A stretch of DNA of 64,000 bases from Micromonospora sp. M71_S20. GTDB lineage: Bacteria > Actinomycetota > Actinomycetes > Mycobacteriales > Micromonosporaceae. The notes under the pieces were generated by a model. The model made no database searches. It saw only the letters and a list, made by a program, of their open reading frames with translations, and was not told where the DNA came from. Shown piece after piece: positions 44,895 to 53,377 of this stretch; the first letter of the stretch is position 1; every line of letters begins with the position of its first letter. The stretch is from NCBI RefSeq assembly GCF_003664255.1, contig NZ_RCCV01000005.1, positions 62,001 to 126,000 on the forward strand. The letters run 5' to 3'. Position numbers and translations under genes: made by a program.

Positions 44895-45899
44895 TCAGCC
44901 GACGGCCAGTGCGCCGTCCGAGGAGAACACCAGGCCCACGCTCGCGGCCCCGGTCTTCAGCGCGTTCTTGGTCTGCGGGCCGCCCTGGTCCAGCGAGCTG
45001 AACGAGCCGGCCTTGAAGTCGTAGACCTGGACGAGCCCCGCCTGGCACTTCGGCCGCTGCGGGCACTCCGGCGGCCCGGCCAGCACCGTGGCCTGGCCCG
45101 AGCACTTGGCGGCCAGCTCGGAGAGCGTGTTGACGCCGTACTTGTCGGCGAACGCCTTCGTCACGGCGAAGGCGTTCTGGTCCTGCGCGGCGGCCGGCGT
45201 GCCGAAGACGAGGCCCGCCTTGTCGCCGGCCGCCTTGAGCGCCGCGACGGTCTTCTCCAGCTCCGGCGAGGAAACCGGCTGGGCGTCCTTGCCGTTGGCC
45301 TTGGTGTTCAGGAACTCGGCCATGGTCGCCGCGTACTCCGGGACGACCTGGATCTCGCCCTTCTCCAGGGCCGGCTCGTAGAGCTCGCGGTTGCCGATCT
45401 GCTGCACCTTGGCGTCGTAGCCGGCGGCGGTCAGGGCGATCTTGTAGAGCTCGGCCAGGATCTGGTTCTCCGTGAAGTTGGCCGCGCCGATCACGATCTG
45501 CCCACCGGGGCCCTTGGCGATGCCGGCGGTGACGTCGTTGGCCGCCGCGAACTCCTCGGCCGCCTTCTGGGCCGTCTTGCGGTCGACGTCGACGGCCTTG
45601 TTGAGCTGGATCAGCTTCGGCGTGTCGAGCGCGGCCGAGACCTTGTCCAACGCCGCGATCAACTGCGGGTTGGCCGCGTCGACGTTGACCGCCGGGATGA
45701 CGTTGTCGGTGTTCTGGAGCTTCTTGTCGTCGTCGAGGACGACGAGCTGGTCACCGGCGACCGGCGCGCAGCCGGCCCCCGAGGCCGCCTGCTCCGGGGC
45801 GTCCGTGCCGGAGGAACCGGCGTCGCCGCAGCCGGTCAGCAGCCCCGCCGCGGCGAGGGCTCCCACCGCACCGACCGCCAGGCGTGTACGTGCGCGCAT
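44895..45899 (-). CDS. Glycine betaine/choline-type ABC transporter substrate-binding lipoprotein
   Basis: The 334-aa product has a lipoprotein signal peptide (AVGAVGALAAAGLLTGC, lipobox GLLTGC). An OpuAC/ProX-like periplasmic-binding fold follows. Characteristic are QIVIGAANFTENQILAELYK (about 142-161, the classic start of the OsmF/OpuCC domain), LYEPALEKGEIQVVPEYAAT and AFAVTKAFADKYGVNTLSEL. An extra N-terminal segment of about 100 residues (VVLDDDKKLQNTDNVIPAVN) looks like a partial second lobe and is unusual. It binds compatible solutes such as betaine or choline for osmoprotection. The gene is separated by 249 bp from the permease genes on the same strand. Confidence 0.88.
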   Translation of the reverse strand: MRARTRLAVGAVGALAAAGLLTGCGDAGSSGTDAPEQAASGAGCAPVAGDQLVVLDDDKKLQNTDNVIPAVNVDAANPQLIAALDKVSAALDTPKLIQLNKAVDVDRKTAQKAAEEFAAANDVTAGIAKGPGGQIVIGAANFTENQILAELYKIALTAAGYDAKVQQIGNRELYEPALEKGEIQVVPEYAATMAEFLNTKANGKDAQPVSSPELEKTVAALKAAGDKAGLVFGTPAAAQDQNAFAVTKAFADKYGVNTLSELAAKCSGQATVLAGPPECPQRPKCQAGLVQVYDFKAGSFSSLDQGGPQTKNALKTGAASVGLVFSSDGALAVG

Positions 45900-46109
45900 C
45901 AGTGCCCGCCTTCCGTGTCCCGGCGCGACCCTGTCGGGCCGGCCGCGTGTCCGACGGGCGATCTGATCCGGTCGCCCGCTGTGTCCCACGGGCGGCTCGC
46001 CTTGCGGCCGCCCGGTTTCCCACCCCAACATCTTCCACGCGGGACCGACAACCCGAGGCGGAGTTTGTCACCGGATCGTCACCGGAGGTGAACCGAATTC
46101 GCCGTCACG

Positions 46110-46140
46110 CGCCCGCCCGGGCTCGGCGTCCGGGTGGGCG
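46110..46140 (-). terminator. GC-rich hairpin after the transporter permease genes
   Basis: An 11-bp stem with one G-T wobble (cgcccgcccgg at 46110-46120 and ccgggtgggcg at 46130-46140) encloses a 9-nt loop, 9 bp downstream of the permease stop. It lacks a U-run and may terminate or attenuate transcription between the permeases and the binding-protein gene. Confidence 0.4.
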
Positions 46141-46148
46141 GACGACGC

Positions 46149-46871
46149 TCAGCCGCCGGCCACCGCCTGCGCCGCCCGGCGACGCGCCCGACGGCGACCG
46201 GCCCGCAGCGGGCGCGGCGTGACCAGCCGCTCGACCAGGGCCAACACCAGTTCCAACAGCATGGCGAGCCCGGCCACCAGCACGCCGCCCGCGATGATCT
46301 GGCCGCCGCCGGCGGCGATGTCCAGCCCGAAGCCCGCCCGGATGATCTGGCCCAGGCCGCCGCCGTTGACGAAGGACGCCAGCGCGGCCGTCGCCACCAC
46401 CTGCACCGCCGCCGTGCGGAACCCGGCCGCCAGGTAGGGCACCGCCAGCGGCAGCTCGACCCGGCGCAGCAACTGCCACCCCGAGAAGCCCATCCCGCGC
46501 GCCGCGTCCCGGGCCTCCGGATCGGCCTGCCGCACCCCCGTGTACGCGTTGGCCAGCAGCGGCGGCACGGCGAAGACGGCCAGCGCGACCACCACCGACG
46601 GCCGGCCGAAGCCAAGGAAGGTCAGCGGCAGGATGGTGAGCAGGGCGAGCGTGGGGACGGCCAGCGACACGTTGGACACCAGTACCACCAGCCCGCCGCC
46701 CCGGCCGGTGTGCCCGAGCCAGAGCCCGATCGGCCAGGCGACCAGGCAACCGAGCGCCACCGCCGCCGCCGACATCGACAGGTGCTCGCCCAGCCGGTCC
46801 AGGACGCCGCCCGGGTTCGTCCAGTTCAGCGGGTCGTTGAGCCAGACCAGCGCCGCCTCGACCGGATTCAC
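46149..46871 (-). CDS. Compatible-solute ABC transporter permease 1
   Basis: This 240-aa integral membrane protein has about five or six helices and the binding-protein-dependent permease EAA-type loop. The loop reads GVRQADPEARDAARGMGFSG followed by WQLLRRVELPLAVPYLAAGF. N-terminal NDPLNWTNPGGVLDRLGEHL and FVNGGGLGQIIRAGFGLDIA are typical of OpuCB/OpuCD/YehY-type permeases. GTG 46871 lies at the inner edge of the 59-bp repeat array, so each repeat copy brings its own GTGA just upstream. It is the second permease of a heterodimer; its partner is encoded immediately upstream. Confidence 0.9.
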   Translation of the reverse strand: MNPVEAALVWLNDPLNWTNPGGVLDRLGEHLSMSAAAVALGCLVAWPIGLWLGHTGRGGGLVVLVSNVSLAVPTLALLTILPLTFLGFGRPSVVVALAVFAVPPLLANAYTGVRQADPEARDAARGMGFSGWQLLRRVELPLAVPYLAAGFRTAAVQVVATAALASFVNGGGLGQIIRAGFGLDIAAGGGQIIAGGVLVAGLAMLLELVLALVERLVTPRPLRAGRRRARRRAAQAVAGG

Positions 46872-47044
46872 CGAGCCAACCTCCCGTTCGCGACCGCGGG
46901 ACTCCGCCGCGCCGCGTTCCTCGCGCTCACCGAGCCAACCCTCCGCTCGCGACTGCGGGACTCCGCTGCGCTGCGTTCCTCGCGCTCACCGGGCCGACCT
47001 TCCGCTCGCGACTGCGGGACTCCGCTGCGCTGCGTTCCTCGCGC
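46868..47044. repeat. Three tandem 59-bp repeats between two ABC permease genes
   Basis: Units at 46868-46926, 46927-46985 and 46986-47044 have an exact 59-bp period. Each begins tcaccg(a/g)gcc and ends gttcctcgcgc. Units 2 and 3 are nearly identical; unit 1 differs at several sites (for example gccgcgccgc versus gctgcgctgc). The array exactly fills the gap from the GTG start of permease 1 to the TGA stop of permease 2. Each unit contains a cggtga that could serve as GTG start or TGA stop. Read on the minus strand the core is gagcgcgaggaacgcagcg, related to spacers at 1152-1173 and 40640-40658. Confidence 0.9.
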
Positions 47045-47728
47045 TCACCGGGCCCGCTTCAGCCAGGGGGTCAGCAGCCTGCCCGCACCGGCCAGGACCA
47101 GGTCGAGCACCAGGGCGAGCAGGACGCAGAGCAGCGTCCCCGTCATGATCTGTGCCTTGTAGAAGTTGTTCTGGAAGCCGGCGAAGATCAGCTGCCCGAG
47201 GCCGCCGCGCCCGATCACCACGCCCACGGTCACCAGGGCCACCGTGGAGACGGTCGCCAGCCGCAGCCCGGTGAGGATGCCCGGCAGGGCCAGCGGCAAC
47301 TCGACCCGGAACAGCCGGCCCCAGCGGCCGTACCCCATTCCCTCCGCCGCCTCGCGGACCTCGGGGGGCACCTGGTTGAGCCCGGCGACGGCGTTGCGGA
47401 CGATCACCAGCAGCGCGTAGAGAACCACCACGCTGAGCGCGGTCGCCGCGCCGATGCCCAGGTAGGGGGCGACGAACGCGAAGAGCGCCAACGACGGCAC
47501 CGTGTAGAGCACCCCGGTGAGGGCCAGGACCGGCCCGGCGAGCGAGCGGTACCAGTACGCGGCCACCGCCAGCGGCAGCGCGATCAGGGCGGCGATCAGC
47601 ACCGCGCGAGCGGTCAGCGAGGCGTGCTCCCGCACGGCGGCGACGATCGTGTCAGAGTTGTCCCGCACGTACTGCCAGGAGAACCACGGGTTACCCGGGT
47701 CGGCCCGGTAGCTCAGGCGGAAGGACAT
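47045..47728 (-). CDS. Compatible-solute ABC transporter permease 2
   Basis: This 227-aa permease is paralogous to the next one. It has about five transmembrane helices, the EAA loop [20 protein letters not shown] plus [20 protein letters not shown], and [20 protein letters not shown]. The N-terminal [20 protein letters not shown] is typical of OpuCB-like proteins. ATG 47728 lies only 2 bp from the GTG of the divergently transcribed ATPase gene. Directly upstream there is no ribosome-binding site, but taacgt sits 6 nt before the ATG on the coding strand. This suggests a leaderless transcript. Confidence 0.9.
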   Translation of the reverse strand: MSFRLSYRADPGNPWFSWQYVRDNSDTIVAAVREHASLTARAVLIAALIALPLAVAAYWYRSLAGPVLALTGVLYTVPSLALFAFVAPYLGIGAATALSVVVLYALLVIVRNAVAGLNQVPPEVREAAEGMGYGRWGRLFRVELPLALPGILTGLRLATVSTVALVTVGVVIGRGGLGQLIFAGFQNNFYKAQIMTGTLLCVLLALVLDLVLAGAGRLLTPWLKRAR

Positions 47729-47730
47729 GT

Positions 47731-48732
47731 GTGGACGTTACCCCGGAGGGCACCGCCCCCGCCGAACCGCGCGCGGCGTCGATCACGCTGGAGGGCATCC
47801 GCAAGCGCTACCCGGACGGCACCGAGGCCGTACGCGAGCTGAGCCTGGACATCAGAGCCGGCGAGCTGGCGGTGCTGATCGGACCGTCGGGCTGCGGCAA
47901 GTCCACGGTGCTCCGGATGGTCAACCGCCTCATCGAGCCGACCGGCGGCCGGATCCTGCTCGGCGGCGAGGACGTCACCCGGGTCGACCCGGTCGGGCTG
48001 CGCCGCCGGATCGGCTACGTGATCCAGAACGTCGGGCTCTTCCCGCACCAGACGGTCAGCGCCAACGTCGCCACCGTGCCCCGGCTGCTCGGCTGGCCCC
48101 GCCAGCGCAGCCGTCGCCGGGTCGACGAGCTGCTGGAACTGGTCGGGCTCGACCCGGCCACGTTCGGCCGCCGCTACCCGCACGAGCTCTCGGGCGGGCA
48201 GCGGCAGCGGGTCGGGGTGGCCCGGGCGCTGGCCGCCGACCCGGTGGTGCTGCTGATGGACGAGCCGTTCTCGGCCGTCGACCCGATCGCGCGGACCCGG
48301 TTGCAGGAGGAGTTCCTCCGGTTGCAGGCCGAGGTGCGCAAGACCATCGTGCTGGTCACCCACGACCTCGACGAGGCGGTCCGGCTGGGCGACCGGATCG
48401 CGGTGCTCTCCGAGGGCGGGCGCCTGGAGCAGTTCGACACCCCGGCCGCCGTGCTGGGCGCGCCCGCCACGCCCTTCGTCCGGGAGTTCGTGGGCGCCGA
48501 CCGGGGCATCCGCCGGCTCGCGGTCACCCCGGTCACCGGCGGGGCCGTCGAGCCGCTGCCGGAGGCCGGGGTGGCCGGGCTGCCGACGATGCCGGTCGGC
48601 GGCTCGGCGTACGACGCGCTGGGGGTGCTGCTGACCTCGGCCGCGGACCGGGTCGTGGTGACCGACGGGGGGCGGCCGATCGGGGTGCTCAGCCGGGAGC
48701 GGCTGCTCGAACTGGGCGCGCCCCAGCGGTGA
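47731..48732 (+). CDS. Compatible-solute ABC transporter ATP-binding protein
   Basis: This 333-aa ABC ATPase of the OpuCA/ProV group has Walker [21 protein letters not shown] (from about residue 51), Q-loop [17 protein letters not shown], signature [16 protein letters not shown], Walker [17 protein letters not shown] and H-loop [11 protein letters not shown]-terminal CBS-like regulatory region follows ([37 protein letters not shown]), a feature of osmosensing OpuA-type ATPases. It is on the opposite strand to its permeases, with start codons 2 bp apart. GTG 47731 is preceded by ggaagg at short spacing. It energises uptake of glycine betaine-like solutes. Confidence 0.93.
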   Translation: MDVTPEGTAPAEPRAASITLEGIRKRYPDGTEAVRELSLDIRAGELAVLIGPSGCGKSTVLRMVNRLIEPTGGRILLGGEDVTRVDPVGLRRRIGYVIQNVGLFPHQTVSANVATVPRLLGWPRQRSRRRVDELLELVGLDPATFGRRYPHELSGGQRQRVGVARALAADPVVLLMDEPFSAVDPIARTRLQEEFLRLQAEVRKTIVLVTHDLDEAVRLGDRIAVLSEGGRLEQFDTPAAVLGAPATPFVREFVGADRGIRRLAVTPVTGGAVEPLPEAGVAGLPTMPVGGSAYDALGVLLTSAADRVVVTDGGRPIGVLSRERLLELGAPQR

Positions 48733-48744
48733 GGCGCGCCCGGG

Positions 48745-49242
48745 TCAGGCGCGACCGCCGAGGCTGGCCGTGCCGATGACCCAGCCGGAGAGGAAGCCGT
48801 ACGTCGCGCCGGCGCCGCCCGCCTGGATCGCCGTCAGCAGCGCCGGCTCCGGGCCGAGGAAGGCGGCGATCAGCGAGGCGAAGCCGCTGGCCAGGACGTA
48901 CGCGGCCCAGCCGGAGAAGAACTGCGTCCCCGACCCCTGCACCCGGGCCACCTGCGAGGTGGGCAGCAGGTAGAGGAAGAGCGCCGCGAGGATGACCAGC
49001 AGGACGGCCCGCAGGTTCGCCACGAGCAGGTTGCCGGTCGCCCCGTCGCCGTCGAAGTGCCACGCCGGCCAGGAGAGCAGTTGCAGGTACCAGCCGCCGG
49101 CGGAGTTCGGGTCGGTGCCGGCGGCCCAGCCGACGTACGCCGGGCTGCCGCAGACCGCGACCAGGAGGAGCGCCGCGAGCGCGCCCGTGCCCGCCGCCGT
49201 CCCGTAGCGACCGCCGGTGCGTGACGGGTTGGTGAGCGCCAT
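48745..49242 (-). CDS. Four-helix membrane protein of unknown function
   Basis: This 165-aa protein has four hydrophobic segments: GALAALLLVAVCGSPAYVGW, ANLRAVLLVILAALFLYLLP, WAAYVLASGFASLIAAFLGP and GATYGFLSGWVIGTASLGGR. The extracytoplasmic loop between helices 1 and 2 is Trp-rich (GGWYLQLLSWPAWHFDGDGA). No family is recognised. It is convergent with the transporter ATPase (12 bp between stops), and nothing ties it functionally to the transporter. The ATG start at 49242 is the only sensible one. Confidence 0.7.
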   Translation of the reverse strand: MALTNPSRTGGRYGTAAGTGALAALLLVAVCGSPAYVGWAAGTDPNSAGGWYLQLLSWPAWHFDGDGATGNLLVANLRAVLLVILAALFLYLLPTSQVARVQGSGTQFFSGWAAYVLASGFASLIAAFLGPEPALLTAIQAGGAGATYGFLSGWVIGTASLGGRA

Positions 49243-49302
49243 GATCGGGTCAGTTCCCGGCGGAGCGCGGGGGGCAAACCTCTCCGGGGCCGTCGGCCGC
49301 CG

Positions 49303-49617
49303 TCACCCTCGCGGGTGCTTCATCAGGTAGTCGATGAACGCGGCCCGCAGCAGCGGCGCCGACTCCTCGTAGCCGTGCCCGGTCAGCTCCCGCCACAGCG
49401 CCGCGGCCTCGTCGATCGTCGGCCCGACCGAGTTGGGCGCGCCGTCGAGGACGGCGGCCTCGTCCGCGTTCGGCAGGTGCCGCAGCACGGACCAGAAGAA
49501 GCGCACGTCGTGGCGCTCCCGGGCGACCGCGAACGCCCGCTCCCGCAGCTCCTCGGTGGACAGCGCGTCGAGTTCCTCGAACGACGGGCCGGCGGAGGTC
49601 GATGGTGTGTCGGTCAT
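49303..49617 (-). CDS. Small helical protein of unknown function
   Basis: This 104-aa soluble, acidic, mostly helical protein includes SFEELDALSTEELRERAFAV, ARERHDVRFFWSVLRHLPNA and EEAAALWRELTGHGYEESAP-like stretches. No catalytic signature or signal peptide is visible, and it ends YLMKHPRG. ATG 49617 begins MTDTPSTSAG; nine extra codons upstream are possible. It is a lone gene between two membrane-protein genes, 55 bp from the next on the same strand. A similar small protein is common in actinobacteria, but I cannot name a family. Confidence 0.65.
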   Translation of the reverse strand: MTDTPSTSAGPSFEELDALSTEELRERAFAVARERHDVRFFWSVLRHLPNADEAAVLDGAPNSVGPTIDEAAALWRELTGHGYEESAPLLRAAFIDYLMKHPRG

Positions 49618-49671
49618 GCCGCCGAGCCTAACCGGCGAGATCACTCCCGGCCCGGTGGACGCGGCGCCGGC

Positions 49672-50886
49672 TCACCGGTCGCCGGCGTCCCAGCGGCGCG
49701 GGCCGGTCTCCCAGCCGGGATCGCTCCACGGGTCCACCGGGCTCTCGTGGGACCGCCTCGGCACGGCGGGCGGCCAGTCGCCGACCGGGTCCGCCGACGG
49801 CGCCGTCCAGCCCGCGCCGATCCGGCCGTCCCCGGCGGGGACCGGTTCCGCCGCCGCGCCGGTCGCCGGCCGCCCGTACGCCTCGACCAGCCGGGTGACC
49901 AGCAGCCCGACGCCGAGCGCCGCCGCGCCGACCGCCCACCGGCTCACCGTCCAGCCCCGGGCCTGCGCGTACGCGAGGAGGACCGTGACCAGGCAGACGG
50001 CCAGCAGGGTGCCGAAGACGCCGCCCCGCCGGCCGTAGGCGCTGGTGCCGGCGAGCAGCGCCAGGCCGACCGCGAGCACCGTCCAGTCCAGCCCCGGGTC
50101 CGGCGCGACCGGGGCGGTGTCCCGGCTGGCCGTCAGCATGCCGGCCAGCGCGGCCAGCACCGTGGAGCCGACGAGCGCCCCGGAGGTGACCACCGCCGCC
50201 ACGGCGCCCCGGCGGCGGGCCGGATCCACGACCGGACGGAACCGGCCGACCACCCGGCGGACGGCCCGCACCGAGCCGAACAGACCGCCGAGCACCGCGA
50301 CGGCCGCGAACCCGACGAACAGGTGCAGCGCCCCGCGCTCCGGGTCGTAGTCGCCCTGCGGCAGGACCGACGCCGAGCGCTGTTCGACGTACACGACCAC
50401 CCCGGCCGCGCCCGCGAGGGACGCGGCCCAGCCGGGCACGTGCAGCACCACCACGACCAGCGCCAGGGCGAGCCCGCCCAGCGCGGCGACCAGCAGGGCC
50501 GGGCCAGCGGCGGCGCTGACGCCCCGGTCGCCCTGCTCGGCGACGTGCAGCGCGGCGGCGACCGCCACGGGACCGACGGCCAGGTTCACGGCGGCGGTAC
50601 GCAGGGTCAGCCCGGCGGCCAGCCCCAGCAGCCCGAACACGACCGCGTCGAGCAGCAGGGAGCGCAGCCCGTCGCCCCGCAGCGCGGCCGGGTCCTCCCG
50701 CCAGAGCAGGTACGCCAGGACGGCCAGCCCGGCCAGGAGCAGCAGCTCCCAGACGACGTGGACGGCGAACCGGTCGCGGCCGGGCTCGCCGTGCGCGGGG
50801 TCGTCGAAGACGTTCTCCAGGACGGAGGCGGGGATGCCGGACGAGGGCTCGGGGGACGGCTCACGCCCCGGTTCGTCGTGCCGCAT
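49672..50886 (-). CDS. Polytopic membrane protein resembling RbsC-type ABC permease
   Basis: This 404-aa protein has about nine to ten transmembrane helices between residues 45 and 340, flanked by a polar N-terminus and a Pro/Trp-rich C-terminal tail of about 65 residues. LTLRTAAVNLAVGPVAVAAA and VVLHVPGWAASLAGAAGVVV mirror the GGIDLSVG and RVPPFIATLG motifs of ribose-type (BPD_transp_2) permeases in degenerate form. No ATPase or binding protein is adjacent, so it may be a repurposed permease fold. ATG 50886 follows gggaggcggcgtc. Its position just after DUF3180 corresponds to Rv3604c, an Ala/Pro-rich membrane protein, in M. tuberculosis. Confidence 0.7.
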   Translation of the reverse strand: MRHDEPGREPSPEPSSGIPASVLENVFDDPAHGEPGRDRFAVHVVWELLLLAGLAVLAYLLWREDPAALRGDGLRSLLLDAVVFGLLGLAAGLTLRTAAVNLAVGPVAVAAALHVAEQGDRGVSAAAGPALLVAALGGLALALVVVVLHVPGWAASLAGAAGVVVYVEQRSASVLPQGDYDPERGALHLFVGFAAVAVLGGLFGSVRAVRRVVGRFRPVVDPARRRGAVAAVVTSGALVGSTVLAALAGMLTASRDTAPVAPDPGLDWTVLAVGLALLAGTSAYGRRGGVFGTLLAVCLVTVLLAYAQARGWTVSRWAVGAAALGVGLLVTRLVEAYGRPATGAAAEPVPAGDGRIGAGWTAPSADPVGDWPPAVPRRSHESPVDPWSDPGWETGPRRWDAGDR

Positions 50887-51008
50887 GACGCCGCCTCCCA
50901 CGTGGCCGCCCGTCCAGCCTGGTCCGACGCGCGGGCGGACCGGGGCGGCGTTGCTCTCCGGTCGGAGGCACCGTACCCGCGCGGGAGGCCGGGCGTAACC
51001 CCCCGGAA

Positions 51009-51551
51009 TCAGCGTGGGCCGGGGCGGCCCTCCCGGCCGCCGGGCTCGCGGTCCTCGTCGTCCTCCTGCTCGGGAACCCGGCAGGAGCGCTCCAGCCAGA
51101 GCGCCGCCGCCACCAGCGCCAGCCCGGCGAGCAGGCCGGCGCCGGCGATCGGCCGGTCGTCCATCGCGGCGTCGGTGCGCTCCACGAAGAGCCAGCCGGT
51201 CAGCCCGGCGTAGAACCCGGTGAAGATCGCGCCGGCCAGCGCGGACGCCTTCGCCAGCACCACGAACCGGGCCACCAGCAGCGGGTTGACCGGCTCGCGG
51301 CCAGGCCTGCGCTCGATGCGGCCCCGGGTGTTGACGGCGGCGTACGCCTCCAGCACGGCCAGCGCGGCGAGGGTGACCACCGGCAGCCAGGGCAGCTCCG
51401 GCAGGTAGTCGTAGTAGAGGGTGCTGATCAGCAACCAGGCCACCGCAGCGGCGCCGAGGGCGGCCACCACGAGGGTGGAGATCCGGGTGGGGCCCATCCG
51501 GGACCGCTCGGGGCCCGTCCCGCCCGGTCGCGGGGACTGCGCCTGTGTCAT
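51009..51551 (-). CDS. DUF3180 membrane protein
   Basis: This 180-aa protein has four transmembrane helices: ISTLVVAALGAAAVAWLLIS, LPWLPVVTLAALAVLEAYAA, VVLAKASALAGAIFTGFYAG and PIAGAGLLAGLALVAAALWL. Cytosolic acidic and basic tails flank them. The sequence MGPTRISTLVVAALGAAAVA and the RGRIERRPG loop are typical of DUF3180, a family almost always encoded directly after folK in actinobacteria, as here (19 bp downstream). The function is unknown. ATG 51551 was chosen; GTG 51566 would add five residues. Confidence 0.88.
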   Translation of the reverse strand: MTQAQSPRPGGTGPERSRMGPTRISTLVVAALGAAAVAWLLISTLYYDYLPELPWLPVVTLAALAVLEAYAAVNTRGRIERRPGREPVNPLLVARFVVLAKASALAGAIFTGFYAGLTGWLFVERTDAAMDDRPIAGAGLLAGLALVAAALWLERSCRVPEQEDDEDREPGGREGRPGPR

Positions 51552-51570
51552 GCCGGCCGGCTCCACTGGG

Positions 51571-52098
51571 TCATGCCGTCGACTCTATCGCCAGATCCGG
51601 CCGGGGGCGCAGATCCAGCGCGTCGTCGGCCACCGGGGAGGCATTGAGCAGGTCGGTCAGCCAGCCGTGTCCGGGCAGCCGCCCGTACGGCTGGAGGTCG
51701 ATCCACGGCCGCAGCACGAAGGCCCGCAGGTGGGCCCGGGGGTGCGGCAGGGTCAGCTCGGGGTCGTCGCTGAGCACCGGCTCGTCGCCGTCGGCCCACA
51801 CGGCGATGATGTCGACGTCCAGGGTGCGCGGCCCGAAACGCCGCTGCGGGTCGCGGGTGCGCCCCGCGGCGCGCTCCGCCGCCCGGGCCCGCTCCAGCCA
51901 GTCGTACGGAGTCGCGGCCGGGTCCTCGGCGAGCAGCACGGCGTTCAGGTACGCGGGCTGGTCCGCGTCCCCCCACGGTGGAGTCTCGTAGACGCCGGAG
52001 ACCAGGAGCACGCTGTCGCCGAACGCCGAGACGGCGCAGCGCAGGTGGGCGAGCCGGTCGCCGAGATTGCTGCCCAGGGAGAGGACGGCGCGGGTCAC
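51571..52098 (-). CDS. folK: 2-amino-4-hydroxy-6-hydroxymethyldihydropteridine pyrophosphokinase
   Basis: This 175-aa HPPK transfers pyrophosphate from ATP to the pterin, preparing it for FolP. Signatures are AVLSLGSNLGDRLAHLRCAV (residues 4-23), VSGVYETPPWGDADQPAYLN, the ATP/Mg site RFGPRTLDVDIIAVW and LPHPRAHLRAFVLRPWIDL. GTG 52098 overlaps the folB TGA (GTGA), giving coupled translation folP-folB-folK. The length is slightly above the E. coli enzyme (159 aa), with an extra C-terminal segment. Confidence 0.95.
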   Translation of the reverse strand: MTRAVLSLGSNLGDRLAHLRCAVSAFGDSVLLVSGVYETPPWGDADQPAYLNAVLLAEDPAATPYDWLERARAAERAAGRTRDPQRRFGPRTLDVDIIAVWADGDEPVLSDDPELTLPHPRAHLRAFVLRPWIDLQPYGRLPGHGWLTDLLNASPVADDALDLRPRPDLAIESTA

Positions 52099-52460
52099 CG
52101 GTCGCGCCGCCGCGTCATCGTCACGGCCACGTCGGTGAAGGCGTGCGGCACGGGCGCCTCCGGCTTGTGCACGGTGACCGTGGCGGCCTCGACCCGGGGA
52201 TCGGCCAGGCAGACGGCCAGCAGCCGGTCGGCGAGCGTCTCGATCAGGTTGACCGGTTCGCCGGTCACCACCGCGACCAGCCGCTCGGCCAGTTCGCCGT
52301 AGTGGACGGTGTCGCCCACCTCGTCGGAGCGGGCCGCCGGGGCGAGGTCCATCTCCAGGACGGCGTCGACCACGAAGTCCTGGCCCTGGACGCGCTCGAA
52401 GTCGTACACCCCGTGCCGGCCGTGCGCCCGCAGGCCGGTCAGCTGGATCCGGTCGGTCAT
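52095..52460 (-). CDS. folB: Dihydroneopterin aldolase
   Basis: This 121-aa tunnelling-fold enzyme cleaves dihydroneopterin to 6-hydroxymethyl-dihydropterin. IQLTGLRAHGRHGVYDFERV (residues 5-24) carries the catalytic region with Tyr. VDAVLEMDLAPAARSDEVGD leads to TVHYGELAERLVAVV, and NLIETLADRLLAVCLADPRV contains the pterin-binding Glu. The C-terminal VTVHKPEAPVPHAFTDVAVT includes the conserved Lys-Pro. Start and stop both overlap neighbours by 4 bp (ATGA with folP, GTGA with folK). Confidence 0.95.
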   Translation of the reverse strand: MTDRIQLTGLRAHGRHGVYDFERVQGQDFVVDAVLEMDLAPAARSDEVGDTVHYGELAERLVAVVTGEPVNLIETLADRLLAVCLADPRVEAATVTVHKPEAPVPHAFTDVAVTMTRRRDR

Positions 52461-53377
52461 CGGTCTCCTCCGTGGTCGGCGGTGCGGTCCGCCCGTCCGG
52501 CGCCGGCGTGGGCCGCCCGAGCCCCACCGGTGGGCGTGGGCGCCAGGCGGGGCGCGCCCGTGGCCTGCCAGACGGCGAGGGCGTCCACGGTGGCCCGGAC
52601 GTCGTGCACGCGTACGCCCCAGGCGCCGGCCGCCACCGCGAGCAGGCTGGTGGCGACGGTGGCCACGTCGCGGCCGTCCGTGGGGCGGGGGGTGCCGTCG
52701 GGATCGGCCAGCAGCCGCCCCAGGTACGACTTGCGGCTGGACGCGAAGAGCAGCGGGAAGCCGAGGTCCAGCAGCTCGGACAGGTGCCTGCTCAGCTCCC
52801 AGTTGTGCGCGGCCGTCTTGGCGAAGCCCAGCCCCGGGTCGACGACGATGCGGTCGGCGGCGACCCCGGCCCGCAGCGCCTCGTCGACGCGGCGGCCCAG
52901 CTCGGCGCGCACCTCGGCGACCACGTCGGCGTAGCGGGCCAGCTCCCCCATCTCGCGGGAGTGGCCCCGCCAGTGCATGAGCACCCAGGGGCAGCCGGCG
53001 TCGCGGACCACCCGGGCCATGGCGGGGTCGGCGAGGCCGCCGGAGACGTCGTTGACCACGGACGCGCCGGCGGCGAGGGCCGCCTCGGCGACCCGCGCGC
53101 GGGTGGTGTCGATGCTGACGGGCACGCCGGCGGCGGCCAGCTCCCGGATCACGGGGACCACGCGGGCCGTCTCGGTCTCCGCGTCGACCCGGTCGGAGCC
53201 CGGCCGGGTGGACTCGCCGCCGACGTCCACCAGGTGGGCGCCGTCGGCCCGCAGCCGCACGCCGTGTCCGACGGCGGCATCGAGGTCGGCGTACCGTCCG
53301 CCGTCGGAGAAGGAGTCGGGCGTGACGTTGAGGACGCCCATCACCACCGGGTCCGAGGCCCGTACCAGATCGGTCAC
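52457..53377 (-). CDS. folP: Dihydropteroate synthase
   Basis: This 306-aa TIM-barrel enzyme condenses pterin pyrophosphate with p-aminobenzoate and is the sulfonamide target. VVMGVLNVTPDSFSDGGRYA (residues 11-30), VDVGGESTRPGSDRVDAETE (51-70), VNDVSGGLADPAMARVVRDA, IVVDPGLGFAKTAAHNWELS, SRKSYLGRLL and GVRVHDVRATVDALAVWQAT are all present. The C-terminal tail of about 30 residues is low-complexity. GTG 53377 begins at TDLVRASDP; an open frame continues upstream but runs through the divergent control region. In M. tuberculosis folE follows upstream of folP; here the next gene is the divergent secretion-like operon. Confidence 0.95.
   Translation of the reverse strand: MTDLVRASDPVVMGVLNVTPDSFSDGGRYADLDAAVGHGVRLRADGAHLVDVGGESTRPGSDRVDAETETARVVPVIRELAAAGVPVSIDTTRARVAEAALAAGASVVNDVSGGLADPAMARVVRDAGCPWVLMHWRGHSREMGELARYADVVAEVRAELGRRVDEALRAGVAADRIVVDPGLGFAKTAAHNWELSRHLSELLDLGFPLLFASSRKSYLGRLLADPDGTPRPTDGRDVATVATSLLAVAAGAWGVRVHDVRATVDALAVWQATGAPRLAPTPTGGARAAHAGAGRADRTADHGGDR

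Noticed and set aside
42642..46091. 1149-aa plus-strand frame across nuoD, the low-complexity gene and the binding-protein gene
   Set aside because: It overlaps three well-supported genes and has shadow composition (long Arg/Gly/Pro/Val runs) with no recognisable motif.
46868..47044. Possible CRISPR array
   Set aside because: The 59-bp units abut directly with no unique spacers and there are no cas genes; it is a tandem repeat.
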